Origin: Ornithinimicrobium pekingense DSM 21552
GTDB lineage: Bacteria > Actinomycetota > Actinomycetes > Actinomycetales > Dermatophilaceae
Assembly: GCF_000421185.1 (NCBI RefSeq)
Contig: NZ_ATWJ01000007.1
Coordinates: 434,001-498,000 of the forward strand
Reading direction: 5' to 3'
DNA length: 64,000 nucleotides
The translations under genes and the position numbers were made by a program. The notes beneath the pieces were generated by a model, which saw nothing but the letters and a program-made list of their open reading frames with translations, was not told where the DNA came from and ran no database searches. Position 1 is the first letter of the stretch. Each line of letters begins with the position of its first letter. Below are positions 16,542 to 26,099 of this stretch, in pieces.

Positions 16542-17427
16542 GCTCCCCGAGGTCGAGGTCGTCCGCCGGGGCCTGCAGGACCACGTCGTCGGCCGCACCG
16601 TGGAGCGCGCCGTCCTCACCGGAGCCCGCGTCGCCCGGCGCCACGGTGCCGGCCCCGCCGACCTGGCCGCGCGGGTCGCCGGCAGCCGCGTGCGCGCGGT
16701 CGACCGGCGCGGCAAGTACCTCTGGCTCGTCCTCGACCCGCCGCACGACGACCCCCAGGCGCTCGTCGTCCACCTGGGGATGAGCGGGCAGCTGCTGGTC
16801 GAGCCGCCCGACGCGCCGCGGGAGAAGCACCTGCACGCGGCCTTCGACTTCGCCGACGACGGGCCCCAGCTGCGGTTCGTCGACCAGCGCACCTTCGGCG
16901 GGCTGGCGCTGGCCGGGCTCGCGCCGGACCGGCACGGGCCGCGTGCGTACGGCATACCCGAACCGGTGCTGCACATCGCCCCCGACCCGCTCGAGCCCGC
17001 CTTCGACCGGGCCGCGACCGTGCGTCGGGTCAGGGCGAAGGACACCGAGCTCAAGCGGGTGCTCCTCGACCAGACGGTGGTCAGCGGAGTCGGCAACATC
17101 TACGCCGACGAGGCCCTGTGGCGGGCGGGGGTGCACGGCCGGCGGCGCGGGGCCGCCCTGACCGGACCGACCATCGGTCGCGTGCTGGACCACGCCGCGG
17201 ACGTCATGCGCGAGGCGCTGGGCCAGGGCGGCACGAGCTTCGACGCGCTCTACGTCAACGTCAACGGGGCCAGCGGCTACTTCGACCGGTCCTTGGCCGC
17301 CTACGGCCAGGCCGGCCGGCCGTGCCCCCGGTGCGGGACCGCGATCGTGCGCGAGGAGTTCATGAACCGCTCCTCCCACTTCTGCCCCCGCTGCCAGCCC
17401 CGTCCCCGGGTCCGCAGGCCCGGCTGA
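16534..17427 (+). CDS. mutM: Formamidopyrimidine-DNA glycosylase
   Basis: Bifunctional glycosylase/AP lyase that removes 8-oxoguanine. 297 residues. The GTG start is fixed by the catalytic N-terminus [13 protein letters not shown] (Pro2 nucleophile, Glu3). Other features are HLGMSGQLL, the helix-two-turn-helix block ([20 protein letters not shown]) and a C-terminal zinc finger with two CPRC pairs. The start lies inside the rnc coding end, showing translational coupling in the rpmF-rnc-mutM operon. Confidence 0.97.
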   Translation: MPELPEVEVVRRGLQDHVVGRTVERAVLTGARVARRHGAGPADLAARVAGSRVRAVDRRGKYLWLVLDPPHDDPQALVVHLGMSGQLLVEPPDAPREKHLHAAFDFADDGPQLRFVDQRTFGGLALAGLAPDRHGPRAYGIPEPVLHIAPDPLEPAFDRAATVRRVRAKDTELKRVLLDQTVVSGVGNIYADEALWRAGVHGRRRGAALTGPTIGRVLDHAADVMREALGQGGTSFDALYVNVNGASGYFDRSLAAYGQAGRPCPRCGTAIVREEFMNRSSHFCPRCQPRPRVRRPG

Positions 17428-17456
17428 GGCCCCCCCGGCCCCGATACCCTCGGGCC

Positions 17457-17831
17457 ATGAGGATCAAGATGTGCAGCATCCACGTCCACGATCCGGCCGA
17501 GGCCTACCGCGTCTACACCGCCACGCTCGGCTTCACCGGGGTGCTGGCCGTCCCGGAGGCGGACCTGTTCATCGTCGCGGCGCCCCAGTCACCCGAGGTG
17601 GGGCTGCTGCTCGAGCCCAGCGACGACCCCGCGGCGGAGCGCTACCGGCGCACCCTCTACGCCGAGGGGCTCCCGGCCATCGTCCTGGGGGTCGGCGACG
17701 TCGCCGCCGAGCACGCGCGGCTCACCGGCCTCGGCGTCAGCTTCCGCGGGGAGCCGATGACCGACGCGTCGGGCACCAGCGCCGTCTTCGACGACGGCTG
17801 CGGCAACTACGTCCAGCTGCACCAGGACTGA
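17457..17831 (+). CDS. VOC-superfamily (glyoxalase/bleomycin resistance-like) protein
   Basis: 124-residue single-domain protein of the vicinal oxygen chelate fold: MRIKMCSIHVHDPAEAYRVY, then LGFTGVLAVPEADLF, GVGDVAAEHARLTGLGV, and the ending FDDGCGNYVQLHQD. Substrate unknown. TACCCT at 17445-17450 lies 6 bases before the ATG with no ribosome-binding site, consistent with its own leaderless promoter after mutM. Confidence 0.82.
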   Translation: MRIKMCSIHVHDPAEAYRVYTATLGFTGVLAVPEADLFIVAAPQSPEVGLLLEPSDDPAAERYRRTLYAEGLPAIVLGVGDVAAEHARLTGLGVSFRGEPMTDASGTSAVFDDGCGNYVQLHQD

Positions 17832-17843
17832 CGGCGCGGGCGG

Positions 17844-18863
17844 TCAGGTGCGCAGCGGCTCCTGCTCCTGCGGGTAGCGCACGCCCAGCTCGCGACGGAT
17901 GCTCTCCAGCACGGTCATGATCGCCACCGTGTCCTCGTGGGGGACCAGCGCAGACTCCACGAGCCCCTCGCGCAGGCACCGGTGCACCTCCTCGACCTCG
18001 TGCTCGAAGCCGCGGCGCTCGCCCGTCACGTGCTCCTCGTCCTCGCCGGTGCGGTGGACGGTGAACGACTCCGGGTCGTTGACCGGGCCGTGCACCTCGA
18101 TCCACCCCCGCGTGCCGCGCAGGACGGTCCGCGAACCGCCGTGGCTCTGGGAGTCGCAGACGACCTGCACGAGGACGCCGGAGTCGCTGTGCCACTGCAC
18201 GGCGACCTGGTCGTCCGCGCCGGTAGGCACGGTCGTGCCCAGCACCTGCACGTCGGTCGGGTGCCCGGCCAGCAGGTGCGCCAGGGTCACCGGGTAGATC
18301 CCGATGTCCATCAGCGCCCCGCCCCCGTTCTCGAGGTCGAAGAGCCGGTGCTTCTCGTCATACCCGAACGGCACCGTGAAGGCCGCGGAGAACGAGCGCA
18401 GCCTCCCGATGTCGCCGCCCGCGACCCGGGCGGTCAGCTCCCGCACGACGGGCAGGCAGCGGGTCCACATCGCCTCCATCGCGAAGAGCCCGCGCGCCCG
18501 CGCCCGGTCGAGCACCCGCTCGGTGTCGCGCACGGTCAGCGCCAGCGGCTTCTCCACCAGGACGTGCTTGCCGGCGTCGAGGCAGTCGAGGGCCTGGGCC
18601 GCGTGGTGGGGGTGCGTGGAGGAGATGTAGACGACGTCGACCTCGGGGTCGGCGCACAGCTCGGCATAGCTGCCGAAGGCGCGGGGTATGCCGTGCTCCG
18701 CGGCGAAGGCGCGGGCCCGGTCGGCGTCCCGCGCGGCGACGGCGACCACCTCACCCCCGCCCACCCGGGCCACCGTGCGGGCCATGGCGTGGGCGATGTC
18801 GCCGGCGGCCAGCAGGCCCCAGCGGATCGGGCGGTCAGGGACGGGCGCGTATGCCGTGCTCAC
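17844..18863 (-). CDS. Gfo/Idh/MocA-family oxidoreductase
   Basis: NAD(P)-dependent dehydrogenase of 339 residues. N-terminal Rossmann fold (GLLAAGDIAHAMARTV, VVAVAARDADRARAFA), the family EKPLALT motif in HVLVEKPLALTVRD with the conserved Lys, and the alpha/beta substrate domain with GGGALMDIGIYPV. Substrate probably a sugar, inositol or trans-dihydrodiol-type compound, but this cannot be decided from sequence. GTG start with TACGGT on the minus strand (18875-18870) 6 bases before it. Convergent with the VOC gene and divergent from acylphosphatase. Confidence 0.85.
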   Translation of the reverse strand: MSTAYAPVPDRPIRWGLLAAGDIAHAMARTVARVGGGEVVAVAARDADRARAFAAEHGIPRAFGSYAELCADPEVDVVYISSTHPHHAAQALDCLDAGKHVLVEKPLALTVRDTERVLDRARARGLFAMEAMWTRCLPVVRELTARVAGGDIGRLRSFSAAFTVPFGYDEKHRLFDLENGGGALMDIGIYPVTLAHLLAGHPTDVQVLGTTVPTGADDQVAVQWHSDSGVLVQVVCDSQSHGGSRTVLRGTRGWIEVHGPVNDPESFTVHRTGEDEEHVTGERRGFEHEVEEVHRCLREGLVESALVPHEDTVAIMTVLESIRRELGVRYPQEQEPLRT

Positions 18864-18869
18864 GGCTCC

Positions 18870-18879
18870 ACCGTAGTGT
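18870..18879. promoter_or_regulatory. Overlapping divergent -10 elements
   Basis: Only 23 bases separate two divergent start codons (GTG at 18863 minus, ATG at 18887 plus). Minus-strand TACGGT (18875-18870) is 6 bases from its GTG, and plus-strand TAGTGT (18874-18879) is 7 bases from its ATG. The two hexamers share the TA at 18874-18875. Confidence 0.55.
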
Positions 18880-18886
18880 CACCGCC

Positions 18887-19168
18887 ATGGAGCGCGCACT
18901 GATCTTCGTCCGCGGCCGCGTGCAGGGGGTGGGCTTCCGGTGGTGGACCCGTGCCCGGGCCCTGGAGCTGGGCCTGGTCGGGCACGCCCGCAACCTGCCC
19001 GACGGCAGGGTGGAGGTGTGCGCCCAGGGTGCGCCGGAGGCGGTCGAGGCGCTCGTGCGCCTGCTGCAGGAGGAGCCCTCCGTGCGCTCGCGACCGGGAC
19101 ATGTCGCCGGCGTCACCGTGCAGCGGCACGCGCCGCGGGAGGGGCTCAGCGGTTTCGTGGAGCGCTGA
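18887..19168 (+). CDS. acyP: Acylphosphatase
   Basis: 93-residue enzyme that hydrolyses acyl phosphates. Contains the active-site signature GRVQGVGFRWWTRARA with the catalytic Arg, and GHARNLPDGRVEV with the catalytic Asn. Start ATG gives MERALIFVRG, the normal N-terminus, and appears leaderless. A gap of 277 bases to smc follows. Confidence 0.94.
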   Translation: MERALIFVRGRVQGVGFRWWTRARALELGLVGHARNLPDGRVEVCAQGAPEAVEALVRLLQEEPSVRSRPGHVAGVTVQRHAPREGLSGFVER

Positions 19169-19445
19169 GCGGGGCGCGCGCCCGCACGACAGTGTCGGGA
19201 AGGGTCGCCAGGGTCGTGGCCGCGAGGATCCGGGCGGCCGCGGCAGCGACGGGACGAGCGCTCGCTCACCACCCGCTTCCTCCCTCCGCCGGCGTACCCG
19301 CACCCGTCACCCCCGGCAGACCTTCGTGGCGGCCGCCGAGGCCCTGGGCAGGACTCCGGACCCGCCGCGGCCTGCGCCGGATCGAAGGACAGCACGGGTA
19401 GGGTGACCCGCATCACCCGATGCCGACCGTGAGAAGCCCGCCCGC

Positions 19446-22400
19446 GTGTACGTCAAGAGTCTGACCCTCAAGGGGTTCAAGTCGTTCGCCTCCGCGACGA
19501 CCATGCGCCTGGAGCCGGGGATCACGTGCATCGTCGGGCCCAACGGCTCGGGCAAGTCCAACGTCGTCGACGCGCTCGCCTGGGTGATGGGGGAGCAGGG
19601 GGCCAAGAGCCTGCGCGGCGGCAAGATGGAGGACGTCATCTTCGCCGGCACCTCCGGGCGTCAGCCCCTGGGCCGCGCCGAGGTGTCGATGACGATCGAC
19701 AACAGCGACGGCGCGCTGCCGATCGACTACACCGAGGTGACGATCACCCGCACCATGTTCCGCTCGGGCGGGTCGGAGTACGCCATCAACGGCACGTCCT
19801 GCCGGCTGCTCGACGTCCAGGAGCTGCTGTCCGACTCCGGCATCGGGCGGGAGATGCACGTCATCGTCGGGCAGGGCCAGCTCGACAGCGTCCTGCGGGC
19901 CACCCCGGAGGAACGGCGCGGCTTCATCGAGGAGGCGGCCGGCGTCCTCAAGCACCGCAAGCGCAAGGAGCGGGCCCTGCGCAAGCTGGAGACGATGGAG
20001 GGCAACCTCACCCGTCTGGCCGACCTGACCACCGAGATCCGCCGTCAGCTGGGGCCGCTGGGCCGGCAGGCGGAGACCGCCCGGCGGGCGGCCTCGATCC
20101 AGGCGGAGGTGCGCGACGCCCGGCTGCGGATCCTCGCCGACGACCTCGTCCAGCTGACCAGCGCGCTGGAGCAGGAGATCGCCGACGAGCAGGCGCTGGT
20201 CGCCCGGCGCACGGCGGTCCAGGAGGCGGTGGAGGCGGCCGACCGGTCCGTGGCAGAGCTCGAGCGGGAGCGTGCGGAGGCCGCGCCCGCGCTCACCGAG
20301 GTGCAGGACCGGTGGTACTCCCTGTCCTCGGCCCTGGAGCGGATGCGCGCCCTGCGCGACCTCGCCGGCGAAAGGGTCCGGCTGCTGGGGGCCGAGGAGG
20401 AGGAGCTGCGCGCCGAGGAGCGTGGGGGAGGGCGTCCGGGAGGTGCGCGCGACCCCGAGCAGCTGCGCGCGCAGGCCGAGCAGGTCCGTGCCGAGGAGTC
20501 GGCGCTGCTGGCCCGGGTCGGGGACCTGACGCGGGCGCTGGAGGACGCGGAGGAGGAGCGGGTCGCGGCCGAGCAGGCGCACGCCGAGGAGCAGAACCGC
20601 CTGCAGCGGCTCGCGCGTGCCGCGGCCGACCGGCGCGAGGGCCTGGCCCGGCTGGCCGGGCAGGTGGCTGCGCGGCGCTCGCGGATCGAGGCCGGCGAGG
20701 GGGAGATCCAGCGCCTGCAGGCCGGTGCCGCAGCCGTGCTCGAGCGCGCCGCGCGGGCGGAGCAGGAGTTCGCCGCCCTGGAGGGCACGGTCCTGGACGT
20801 CGAGGAGGGCGAGGAGGGCCTGGACGCCGAGCACGAGGCGGCCGAGGAGGCGCGGGTGACCGCCGAGGCCGAGGTGGTCCGGCTGGTCGAGGAGCTGCGC
20901 GCCGCGCAGGCCGACCAGGCCACCCTGCAGGCGCGCATCGAGGCGCTGTCGCTGAGCCTGCGACGCACCGACGGGGCCAGCGCGCTGCTCGCCGCCGAGG
21001 AGGTCACCGGCCTGCGCGGGACCCTCACCAGCCACGTCCACGTCGAGCCGGGGCGGGAGGCGGCCGTCGCCGCCGCCCTGGGCTGGGCCGGGGAGGCCCT
21101 CGTCACCGACGGCGTCGAGCCCGCCCGCCAGGCCCTGGGCTGGTTGCGGGAGCAGGACCAGGGCCGGGCCGGGCTGCTGGTCCCTGAGTCTGCCGTCGAC
21201 GTCGACCGCTCGGCCTGGCCGCAGCTGCCCGGGTATGCCGTGTGGGCCGCCGACACGGTCGGCGCCGAGGACCCCGGGCTGGTCCGCGCGGTCACCGGTC
21301 TGCTCGCCCGCGTCGCCCTCGTCGGGGACGCCGACGAGGCGGCCCGGCTCGTCGGTGAGGTGCCCGGGGTGACGGTGGTGACCGCCGACGGCGACGTCTA
21401 CGGGCCCGGATGGGCCCGCGGTGGCTCGAGCGCGGCCCCGTCCCTCATCGAGCTGCAGTCGGCCCTCGACGAGGCCCGGGCCGGCGCCGAGGCCGCGACG
21501 GCGCTCGCCGAGCGCCTCACCTTCGAGCTGAAGGGGGCCCGGACCGCGCTGGAGGAGGCCGAGGGCCGGGCGGACGCCGCGCTCGACGCCCTGCACGACT
21601 CCGACGCCCGGATGACCGCGGTGGCCGAGCAGCTCGCCCAGCTCGGGCAGACGATGCGGGCGGCCCGCTCCGAGCACGAGCGCACCACCGCTGCCGTCAC
21701 CACCGCCCAGCAGGGGCTGGAGGCCACCCGGGCCGAGCTGGCCGAGCTCGAGCAGCGGCTCGCCGACGCGGAGTCCACGGCCGCCGAGGCGGGGGAGACC
21801 GCCGAGCCCGACACCGGCGAGCGGGAGCGCCTGGCCGAGGCGGCTGCCCGTGCCCGCAGCGCCGAGACCGAGGCCCGGCTGGCCCTGCGAACCCAGGAGG
21901 AGCGGGCTCGCGCGCTGTCCGGGCGGGCCGAGGGCCTGGAGGCGGCAGCCCGCAACGAGCTGGCCGCCCGCGAGCGCGCCGCCCGGCGCAGGGCGCGCCG
22001 GGCCGAGGAGCGCCGCGTCGCGGACGCGGTGGCCACCGGTGCGGCATACCTCGCCCGGCGCGTCGAGCGGCTCGTGGCCGTCGCGGCGCAGGAGCGGGAG
22101 GCCGCGCGTGCGGAGCAGACCCGGCGCGACGAGCAGCTCGCCGGCGCCCGGGCCCGGGCCGCCGAGCTCGCCGCCGAGCTGCGCGACCTCACGGACTCCG
22201 TGCACGCCGACGAGATCGCCCGCGCCGAGCAGCGGCTGCGCATCGAGGCGCTGCAGACGCGCGCGATGGAGGAGCTCGGCGTCGACCCGGGCACCCTCGT
22301 GGAGGAGTACGGCCCGCACCTTCCCGTGCCCCACATCGCCGGGCCCGACGACGACCCCGACGACCTGCCGGAGCCCCACCCCTTCGTGCGCGACGTCCAG

Positions 22401-23174
22401 GACAAGCGGCTGCGCTCGGCGGAGCGCAAGCTGGCCCAGCTGGGGCGCGTCAACCCCCTCGCGCTGGAGGAGTTCGCGGCGCTGGAGGAACGCCATACCT
22501 TCCTCACCGAGCAGCTCGAGGACCTGCGCCGGTCCAAGGCCGACCTGCTCGAGATCGTCAAGGAGGTCGACGAGCGCGTCGAGCGGGTCTTCGCCGAGGC
22601 CTTCCACGACACCGCCGAGCAGTTCGAGCGGGTGTTCTCCCGGCTGTTCCCGGGCGGAGAGGGCCGCATCACCCTGACCGACCCCGGCAACATGCTCACC
22701 ACCGGCATCGAGGTCGAGGCCCGGCCCCCCGGCAAGAAGATCAAGCGCCTGTCGCTGCTGTCCGGCGGCGAACGGTCGCTGACCGCGGTCGCCCTGCTGG
22801 TCGCGATCTTCAAGGCCCGTCCCAGCCCCTTCTACATCATGGACGAGGTCGAGGCGGCGCTCGACGACACCAACCTCGGCCGGCTCATCACGCTCTTCGA
22901 GGAGCTGCGCGACTCTTCCCAGCTCATCGTCATCACTCACCAGAAGCGCACGATGGAGGTGGCCGACGCCCTCTACGGCGTGTCCATGCGCGGCGACGGG
23001 GTCACCACGGTCGTCAGCCAGCGGGTGCGCGACGTCGCGCCGGCCGGAGCCAGGGGACCGGGGGCCGGGCCCCTGGCCCCCGACGGTGACGGGTCGGGCG
23101 AGGGGACCGCGCCCGGGCCCGACCGGGCCGGCGAGGACGACCAGGTCCGCTCGCCGCAGGATGTCCACGCATGA
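19446..23174 (+). CDS. smc: Chromosome segregation protein SMC
   Basis: Condensin ATPase that organises and segregates the chromosome with ScpA and ScpB. 1242 residues. Walker A GPNGSGKSN near residue 33, a first coiled coil (about 170-500), a globular hinge (about 510-650, including LRGTLTSHVHVEPG and AVAAALGWAGEALV), a second Glu/Ala/Arg-rich coiled coil to about 1000, then signature LLSGGERSLTAVALL near 1104 and Walker B FYIMDEVEAALDD. GTG start; TAGGGT at 19399-19404 may be the -10. About 45 low-complexity residues follow the ATPase domain. The last bases overlap the next gene (ATGA). Confidence 0.97.
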   Translation: MYVKSLTLKGFKSFASATTMRLEPGITCIVGPNGSGKSNVVDALAWVMGEQGAKSLRGGKMEDVIFAGTSGRQPLGRAEVSMTIDNSDGALPIDYTEVTITRTMFRSGGSEYAINGTSCRLLDVQELLSDSGIGREMHVIVGQGQLDSVLRATPEERRGFIEEAAGVLKHRKRKERALRKLETMEGNLTRLADLTTEIRRQLGPLGRQAETARRAASIQAEVRDARLRILADDLVQLTSALEQEIADEQALVARRTAVQEAVEAADRSVAELERERAEAAPALTEVQDRWYSLSSALERMRALRDLAGERVRLLGAEEEELRAEERGGGRPGGARDPEQLRAQAEQVRAEESALLARVGDLTRALEDAEEERVAAEQAHAEEQNRLQRLARAAADRREGLARLAGQVAARRSRIEAGEGEIQRLQAGAAAVLERAARAEQEFAALEGTVLDVEEGEEGLDAEHEAAEEARVTAEAEVVRLVEELRAAQADQATLQARIEALSLSLRRTDGASALLAAEEVTGLRGTLTSHVHVEPGREAAVAAALGWAGEALVTDGVEPARQALGWLREQDQGRAGLLVPESAVDVDRSAWPQLPGYAVWAADTVGAEDPGLVRAVTGLLARVALVGDADEAARLVGEVPGVTVVTADGDVYGPGWARGGSSAAPSLIELQSALDEARAGAEAATALAERLTFELKGARTALEEAEGRADAALDALHDSDARMTAVAEQLAQLGQTMRAARSEHERTTAAVTTAQQGLEATRAELAELEQRLADAESTAAEAGETAEPDTGERERLAEAAARARSAETEARLALRTQEERARALSGRAEGLEAAARNELAARERAARRRARRAEERRVADAVATGAAYLARRVERLVAVAAQEREAARAEQTRRDEQLAGARARAAELAAELRDLTDSVHADEIARAEQRLRIEALQTRAMEELGVDPGTLVEEYGPHLPVPHIAGPDDDPDDLPEPHPFVRDVQDKRLRSAERKLAQLGRVNPLALEEFAALEERHTFLTEQLEDLRRSKADLLEIVKEVDERVERVFAEAFHDTAEQFERVFSRLFPGGEGRITLTDPGNMLTTGIEVEARPPGKKIKRLSLLSGGERSLTAVALLVAIFKARPSPFYIMDEVEAALDDTNLGRLITLFEELRDSSQLIVITHQKRTMEVADALYGVSMRGDGVTTVVSQRVRDVAPAGARGPGAGPLAPDGDGSGEGTAPGPDRAGEDDQVRSPQDVHA

Positions 23175-23713
23175 TCCAGGTCTACGGCGGCGGGGAGTAC
23201 CCGGCCTACGTCATCGACGACGACACCCTGCGGGAGGAGCTGCTCGACCCGCTCGAGGCGCGCGAGTGGTGCGAGGGCACGCCGGACCACCCGGACGCGG
23301 TCTCGTTCTGGCGGATGCTGGGCGAGCTCGACCGCGCGCTGGGGTCCGGGCAGCGGGCCCTGCACGTCCTCGAGCCGGGCACGCCACGGTGGGCTGCCGC
23401 GGCGGTCCGGCTGGCGCACGTGCACCACTGGCGCGGTGAGTACGAGGAGGCCCACGACCTCCTGGACGCGGCGGAGGACGTGTTCGCGGGGGCCGGCGAG
23501 GGCGGTGGCCCGCACGGGCCGATGCTCGCCTTCGTCCACCAGCACCGGGCCAAGGCGCTCTTCGACGAGGGCCGCCACGCCGAGGCGGCCCAGCAGGCCA
23601 GACGCGCGCTGCAGCTGCGCGAGGGACATGCCGCGACCGCGCTCGTGGCGTCGACCAGGCAGACGCTGGCCCGGATCCTGCAGTCCCTCGGCGACGAGGA
23701 GCGGGTGCGATGA
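23171..23713 (+). CDS. TPR-like protein of unknown function downstream of smc
   Basis: 180-residue protein. Residues 50-180 are helical and show tetratricopeptide-like pairs (WAAAAVRLAHVHHWRGEYEEAHDLLDAAE; AFVHQHRAKALFDEGRHAEAAQQARRAL, each cited only as examples of A-G-F-type spacing). The N-terminus VYGGGEYPAYVIDD is not repeat-like. TPRs usually bind proteins. It starts inside the smc stop (ATGA) and its own stop overlaps the next ATG in the same way, so the three are co-translated. Whether it acts with SMC is unknown. Confidence 0.7.
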   Translation: MIQVYGGGEYPAYVIDDDTLREELLDPLEAREWCEGTPDHPDAVSFWRMLGELDRALGSGQRALHVLEPGTPRWAAAAVRLAHVHHWRGEYEEAHDLLDAAEDVFAGAGEGGGPHGPMLAFVHQHRAKALFDEGRHAEAAQQARRALQLREGHAATALVASTRQTLARILQSLGDEERVR

Positions 23714-24357
23714 CCGCGCCACGGGAGGTCCGCCGTCTGGCCGAGAGGTCTCGTCCCGGGCGTGCCGACCTGGACGCGGTCCTCGACGCCGGGCTCGTCG
23801 GCACGCTGTCGACGGTCGTGGAAGGGGCGCCGTGGGTCGTGCCGATGCTCTACGCCCGCGACGGCGACCGGCTCCTGCTCCACGGGTCCACCGGTGCCGG
23901 CGCCCTGCGGCACGTGGCGGCCGGAGCCCCCGCGGCCCTGAGCGTCGTCCACCTCGACGGCATCGTCGTGGCCCATACCACCTTCGACAGCTCGGCGAAC
24001 TACCGCTCGGCGGTGGTCTACGGCACGCTGCGGCCGATCACCGACCCCGAGGAGAAGCGCGCCGCGCTGACCCGCGTCTCGGACGCGGTGCTGCCGGGCA
24101 GGGACGCCGAGGTCCGGCCGATGACGGGCCGGGAGGTCGCGGCCACGCAGGTCATGGCGATGGAGGTCCGGGACGGTGACTGGGTGGTCAAGGTCCGCAC
24201 CGGCGGTCCGGGAGAGCCCGACGAGCCGACCGACGCCTGGACGGGGGTCGTCCCGCTGCGCACCGTCGCCGACGAGCCGCTGCCGGATCCTGGCGGCGGC
24301 CGCCCGGTGCCGCCGTCGGTGCGCGAGCGGGTCCGGCGCGGTGCCTCTGCGGTGTGA
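23710..24357 (+). CDS. Pyridoxamine 5'-phosphate oxidase-family flavoprotein
   Basis: 215-residue split-barrel protein of the FMN-binding PNPOx-like group (also containing NimA-type proteins). Visible features are LDAGLVGTLSTVVEGAPWVVPMLY, cited in part, then DGDRLLLHGSTGAGALRH and SVVHLDGIVVAHT, with a NYRSAVVYGTL strand. Likely binds FMN or F420; the true substrate is not evident. Third gene of the smc transcription unit with a 4-base ATGA overlap. Confidence 0.8.
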   Translation: MTAPREVRRLAERSRPGRADLDAVLDAGLVGTLSTVVEGAPWVVPMLYARDGDRLLLHGSTGAGALRHVAAGAPAALSVVHLDGIVVAHTTFDSSANYRSAVVYGTLRPITDPEEKRAALTRVSDAVLPGRDAEVRPMTGREVAATQVMAMEVRDGDWVVKVRTGGPGEPDEPTDAWTGVVPLRTVADEPLPDPGGGRPVPPSVRERVRRGASAV

Positions 24358-24441
24358 GTCCCGTCACGTCGTCGCGTGTCCCCCCGGACACGCCGTCGTC
24401 CCGATTCGCCGCCGGGGTCCGCGTGGCGCCACACTGGTCAC

Positions 24442-24810
24442 ATGCTCGCACTCATCCTGGCCATGCTCTTCTGCGTCGCGATCGGCGCGGGTGTCGTCGG
24501 GTACGTGATGCTCGAGGCGCGACGGGAGGGGCGCGGTGGCTTCTGGACCCCAGAGGGTGAGGAGCTCATCGCGGGCGCGCGACGCACCGGTGAGAAGGTG
24601 CGCACCCGCGGCGAGCAGCTGAGCCGCACCGCCGCCGAGCGCACCAGGGGCCTGACGTCCCGGCGGCCCGAGGGCGACGCCCGTGAGCCCGGCGTCGACG
24701 CGTCACCGCAGACGGCCGCGGACTCGACCCACGCAGCCGCGGGGCCGCGGTCCGAGCCGACCGACCTCAGGGACCGGCCCGGCACGGGCGGCTACCGCGC
24801 CGCCAGCTGA
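24442..24810 (+). CDS. Small single-span membrane protein, unknown function
   Basis: 122 residues. Residues 2-24 (LALILAMLFCVAIGAGVVGY) form one membrane span. The rest is hydrophilic, with an Arg-rich segment (GARRTGEKVRTRGEQLSRTA) and a disordered tail ending GYRAAS. The N-out or N-in orientation is unclear, though the many arginines right after the span favour a cytoplasmic tail. CACACT lies 6 bases before the ATG and there is no ribosome-binding site, suggesting leaderless expression. It precedes ftsY. Confidence 0.65.
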   Translation: MLALILAMLFCVAIGAGVVGYVMLEARREGRGGFWTPEGEELIAGARRTGEKVRTRGEQLSRTAAERTRGLTSRRPEGDAREPGVDASPQTAADSTHAAAGPRSEPTDLRDRPGTGGYRAAS

Positions 24811-24897
24811 GGCTGCGCAGACCGGACGCCGACGGCCGGGTCCCCGAGAGGGGCCCGGCCGTCCGTCTGCCCGTCGTCCGTCTGGGAGACTGTGCGC

Positions 24898-26088
24898 GTG
24901 GGACCGATCGATGAGCTCTGGGAGATCCTGACCGTCGTCACCGTCGTCGCGCTGGGGGGCCTGGCCCTGCTCGTGGCGCTCGTGCGGGGTGGCGGGGGCA
25001 GGACGAGGACCGCACCGCGCCCGCCGCGCGCCGACACCGGGCGCGAGGCCGCCGGTGACGTCCTCGCGCCCGAGCGGCCGGACGGTGAGGTCGACAACCG
25101 CGGTGGCGGTGTCCTGGTCGAGGAGGACCTGGGAGAGCCGAGCGCCCCCACCCTCGAGCGCCCCGAGTCCGCGCGCGGACGCCTGCAGCGTCTCCGGGCC
25201 CGGCTCGCGCGCTCCAACTCGGCCATCGGCAACGCCCTGCTCGCGCTCCTGGCGCGCGGGGGGCTGTCCGAGAGCGACTGGGAGGACGTCGAGGACACGC
25301 TGCTCGCCTCCGACCTGGGGGTCGAGGCGTCCGAGGAGCTCGTCTCCGCGCTGCGCACGCAGGTGAAGGTCGACGGCACCACCGACCCCGAGCAGGTCCG
25401 CCAGTGGCTGCACGACGACCTGCTGCGCCTCGTCGACCCGACGATGGACCGCCGCATCGCCGCCAGCCGCGAGGGCGGCCACCCCGCCGTCATCCTGGTG
25501 GTCGGGGTCAACGGCACCGGCAAGACGACCACCGTCGGCAAGCTCGGCCGGGTGCTCGTGGCCGAGGACAAGGACGTGGTCCTGGGCGCTGCCGACACCT
25601 TCCGGGCGGCGGCCGCCGACCAGCTGCAGACCTGGGGCCAGCGGATCGGCGTGCCGACCGTGCGCTCGGACCGCGAGGGCGCCGACCCCGCCTCCGTCGC
25701 CTTCGAGGCGGTCTCGGCCGGGGTCGAGATGGAGTCCGACGTGGTGATCATTGACACCGCGGGACGGCTGCACACCAAGCGCGGGCTCATGGACGAGCTC
25801 GGCAAGATCAAGCGTGTCGTCGAGAAGGTGGCGCCGGTGGGCGAGGTGCTCCTGGTCCTCGACGCCACCACGGGCCAGAACGGCATGCGCCAGGCCGAGG
25901 AGTTCGCCCGCGAGGTCGACATCACCGGCATCGTGCTGACCAAGATGGACGGCACGGCCAAGGGCGGCATCGTCGTCAACGTCCAGCGCAAGCTGGGGGT
26001 GCCGGTCAAGCTGATCGGGCTCGGCGAGGGACCGGACGACCTGGCGCCCTTCGACCCGGAGGCGTTCGTCAGCGCGATCGTCGGCTGA
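24898..26088 (+). CDS. ftsY: Signal recognition particle receptor FtsY
   Basis: Membrane-associated GTPase that receives SRP-ribosome complexes. 396 residues. An N-terminal membrane span (residues 7-27, LWEILTVVTVVALGGLALLV) is followed by an acidic A region, then the NG domain: GTP-binding GVNGTGKTTTVGK near residue 203, DTFRAAAADQL, DTAGRLHTK, TKMDGTAKGG and GLGEGPDDLAPFD. GTG at 24898 is chosen over GTG 24892 because GAGACT lies 6 bases before it (leaderless spacing) and GGGAG would also be 9 bases away. An anchored FtsY is typical of actinobacteria. Confidence 0.96.
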   Translation: MGPIDELWEILTVVTVVALGGLALLVALVRGGGGRTRTAPRPPRADTGREAAGDVLAPERPDGEVDNRGGGVLVEEDLGEPSAPTLERPESARGRLQRLRARLARSNSAIGNALLALLARGGLSESDWEDVEDTLLASDLGVEASEELVSALRTQVKVDGTTDPEQVRQWLHDDLLRLVDPTMDRRIAASREGGHPAVILVVGVNGTGKTTTVGKLGRVLVAEDKDVVLGAADTFRAAAADQLQTWGQRIGVPTVRSDREGADPASVAFEAVSAGVEMESDVVIIDTAGRLHTKRGLMDELGKIKRVVEKVAPVGEVLLVLDATTGQNGMRQAEEFAREVDITGIVLTKMDGTAKGGIVVNVQRKLGVPVKLIGLGEGPDDLAPFDPEAFVSAIVG

Positions 26089-26099
26089 CAGGCCCGCGA

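Noticed and set aside
19169-19445. A gene in the acylphosphatase-smc gap
   Set aside because: No start signal, no domain and no conserved residues in any frame. Only the possible smc promoter (TAGGGT at 19399) was seen in these 277 bases.
19413-23168. A 1251-codon open frame on the minus strand opposite smc
   Set aside because: It is an antisense mirror of the smc coding sequence in very GC-rich DNA. Its residues are Leu/Gly/Arg repeats with no domain, and smc is unmistakable.
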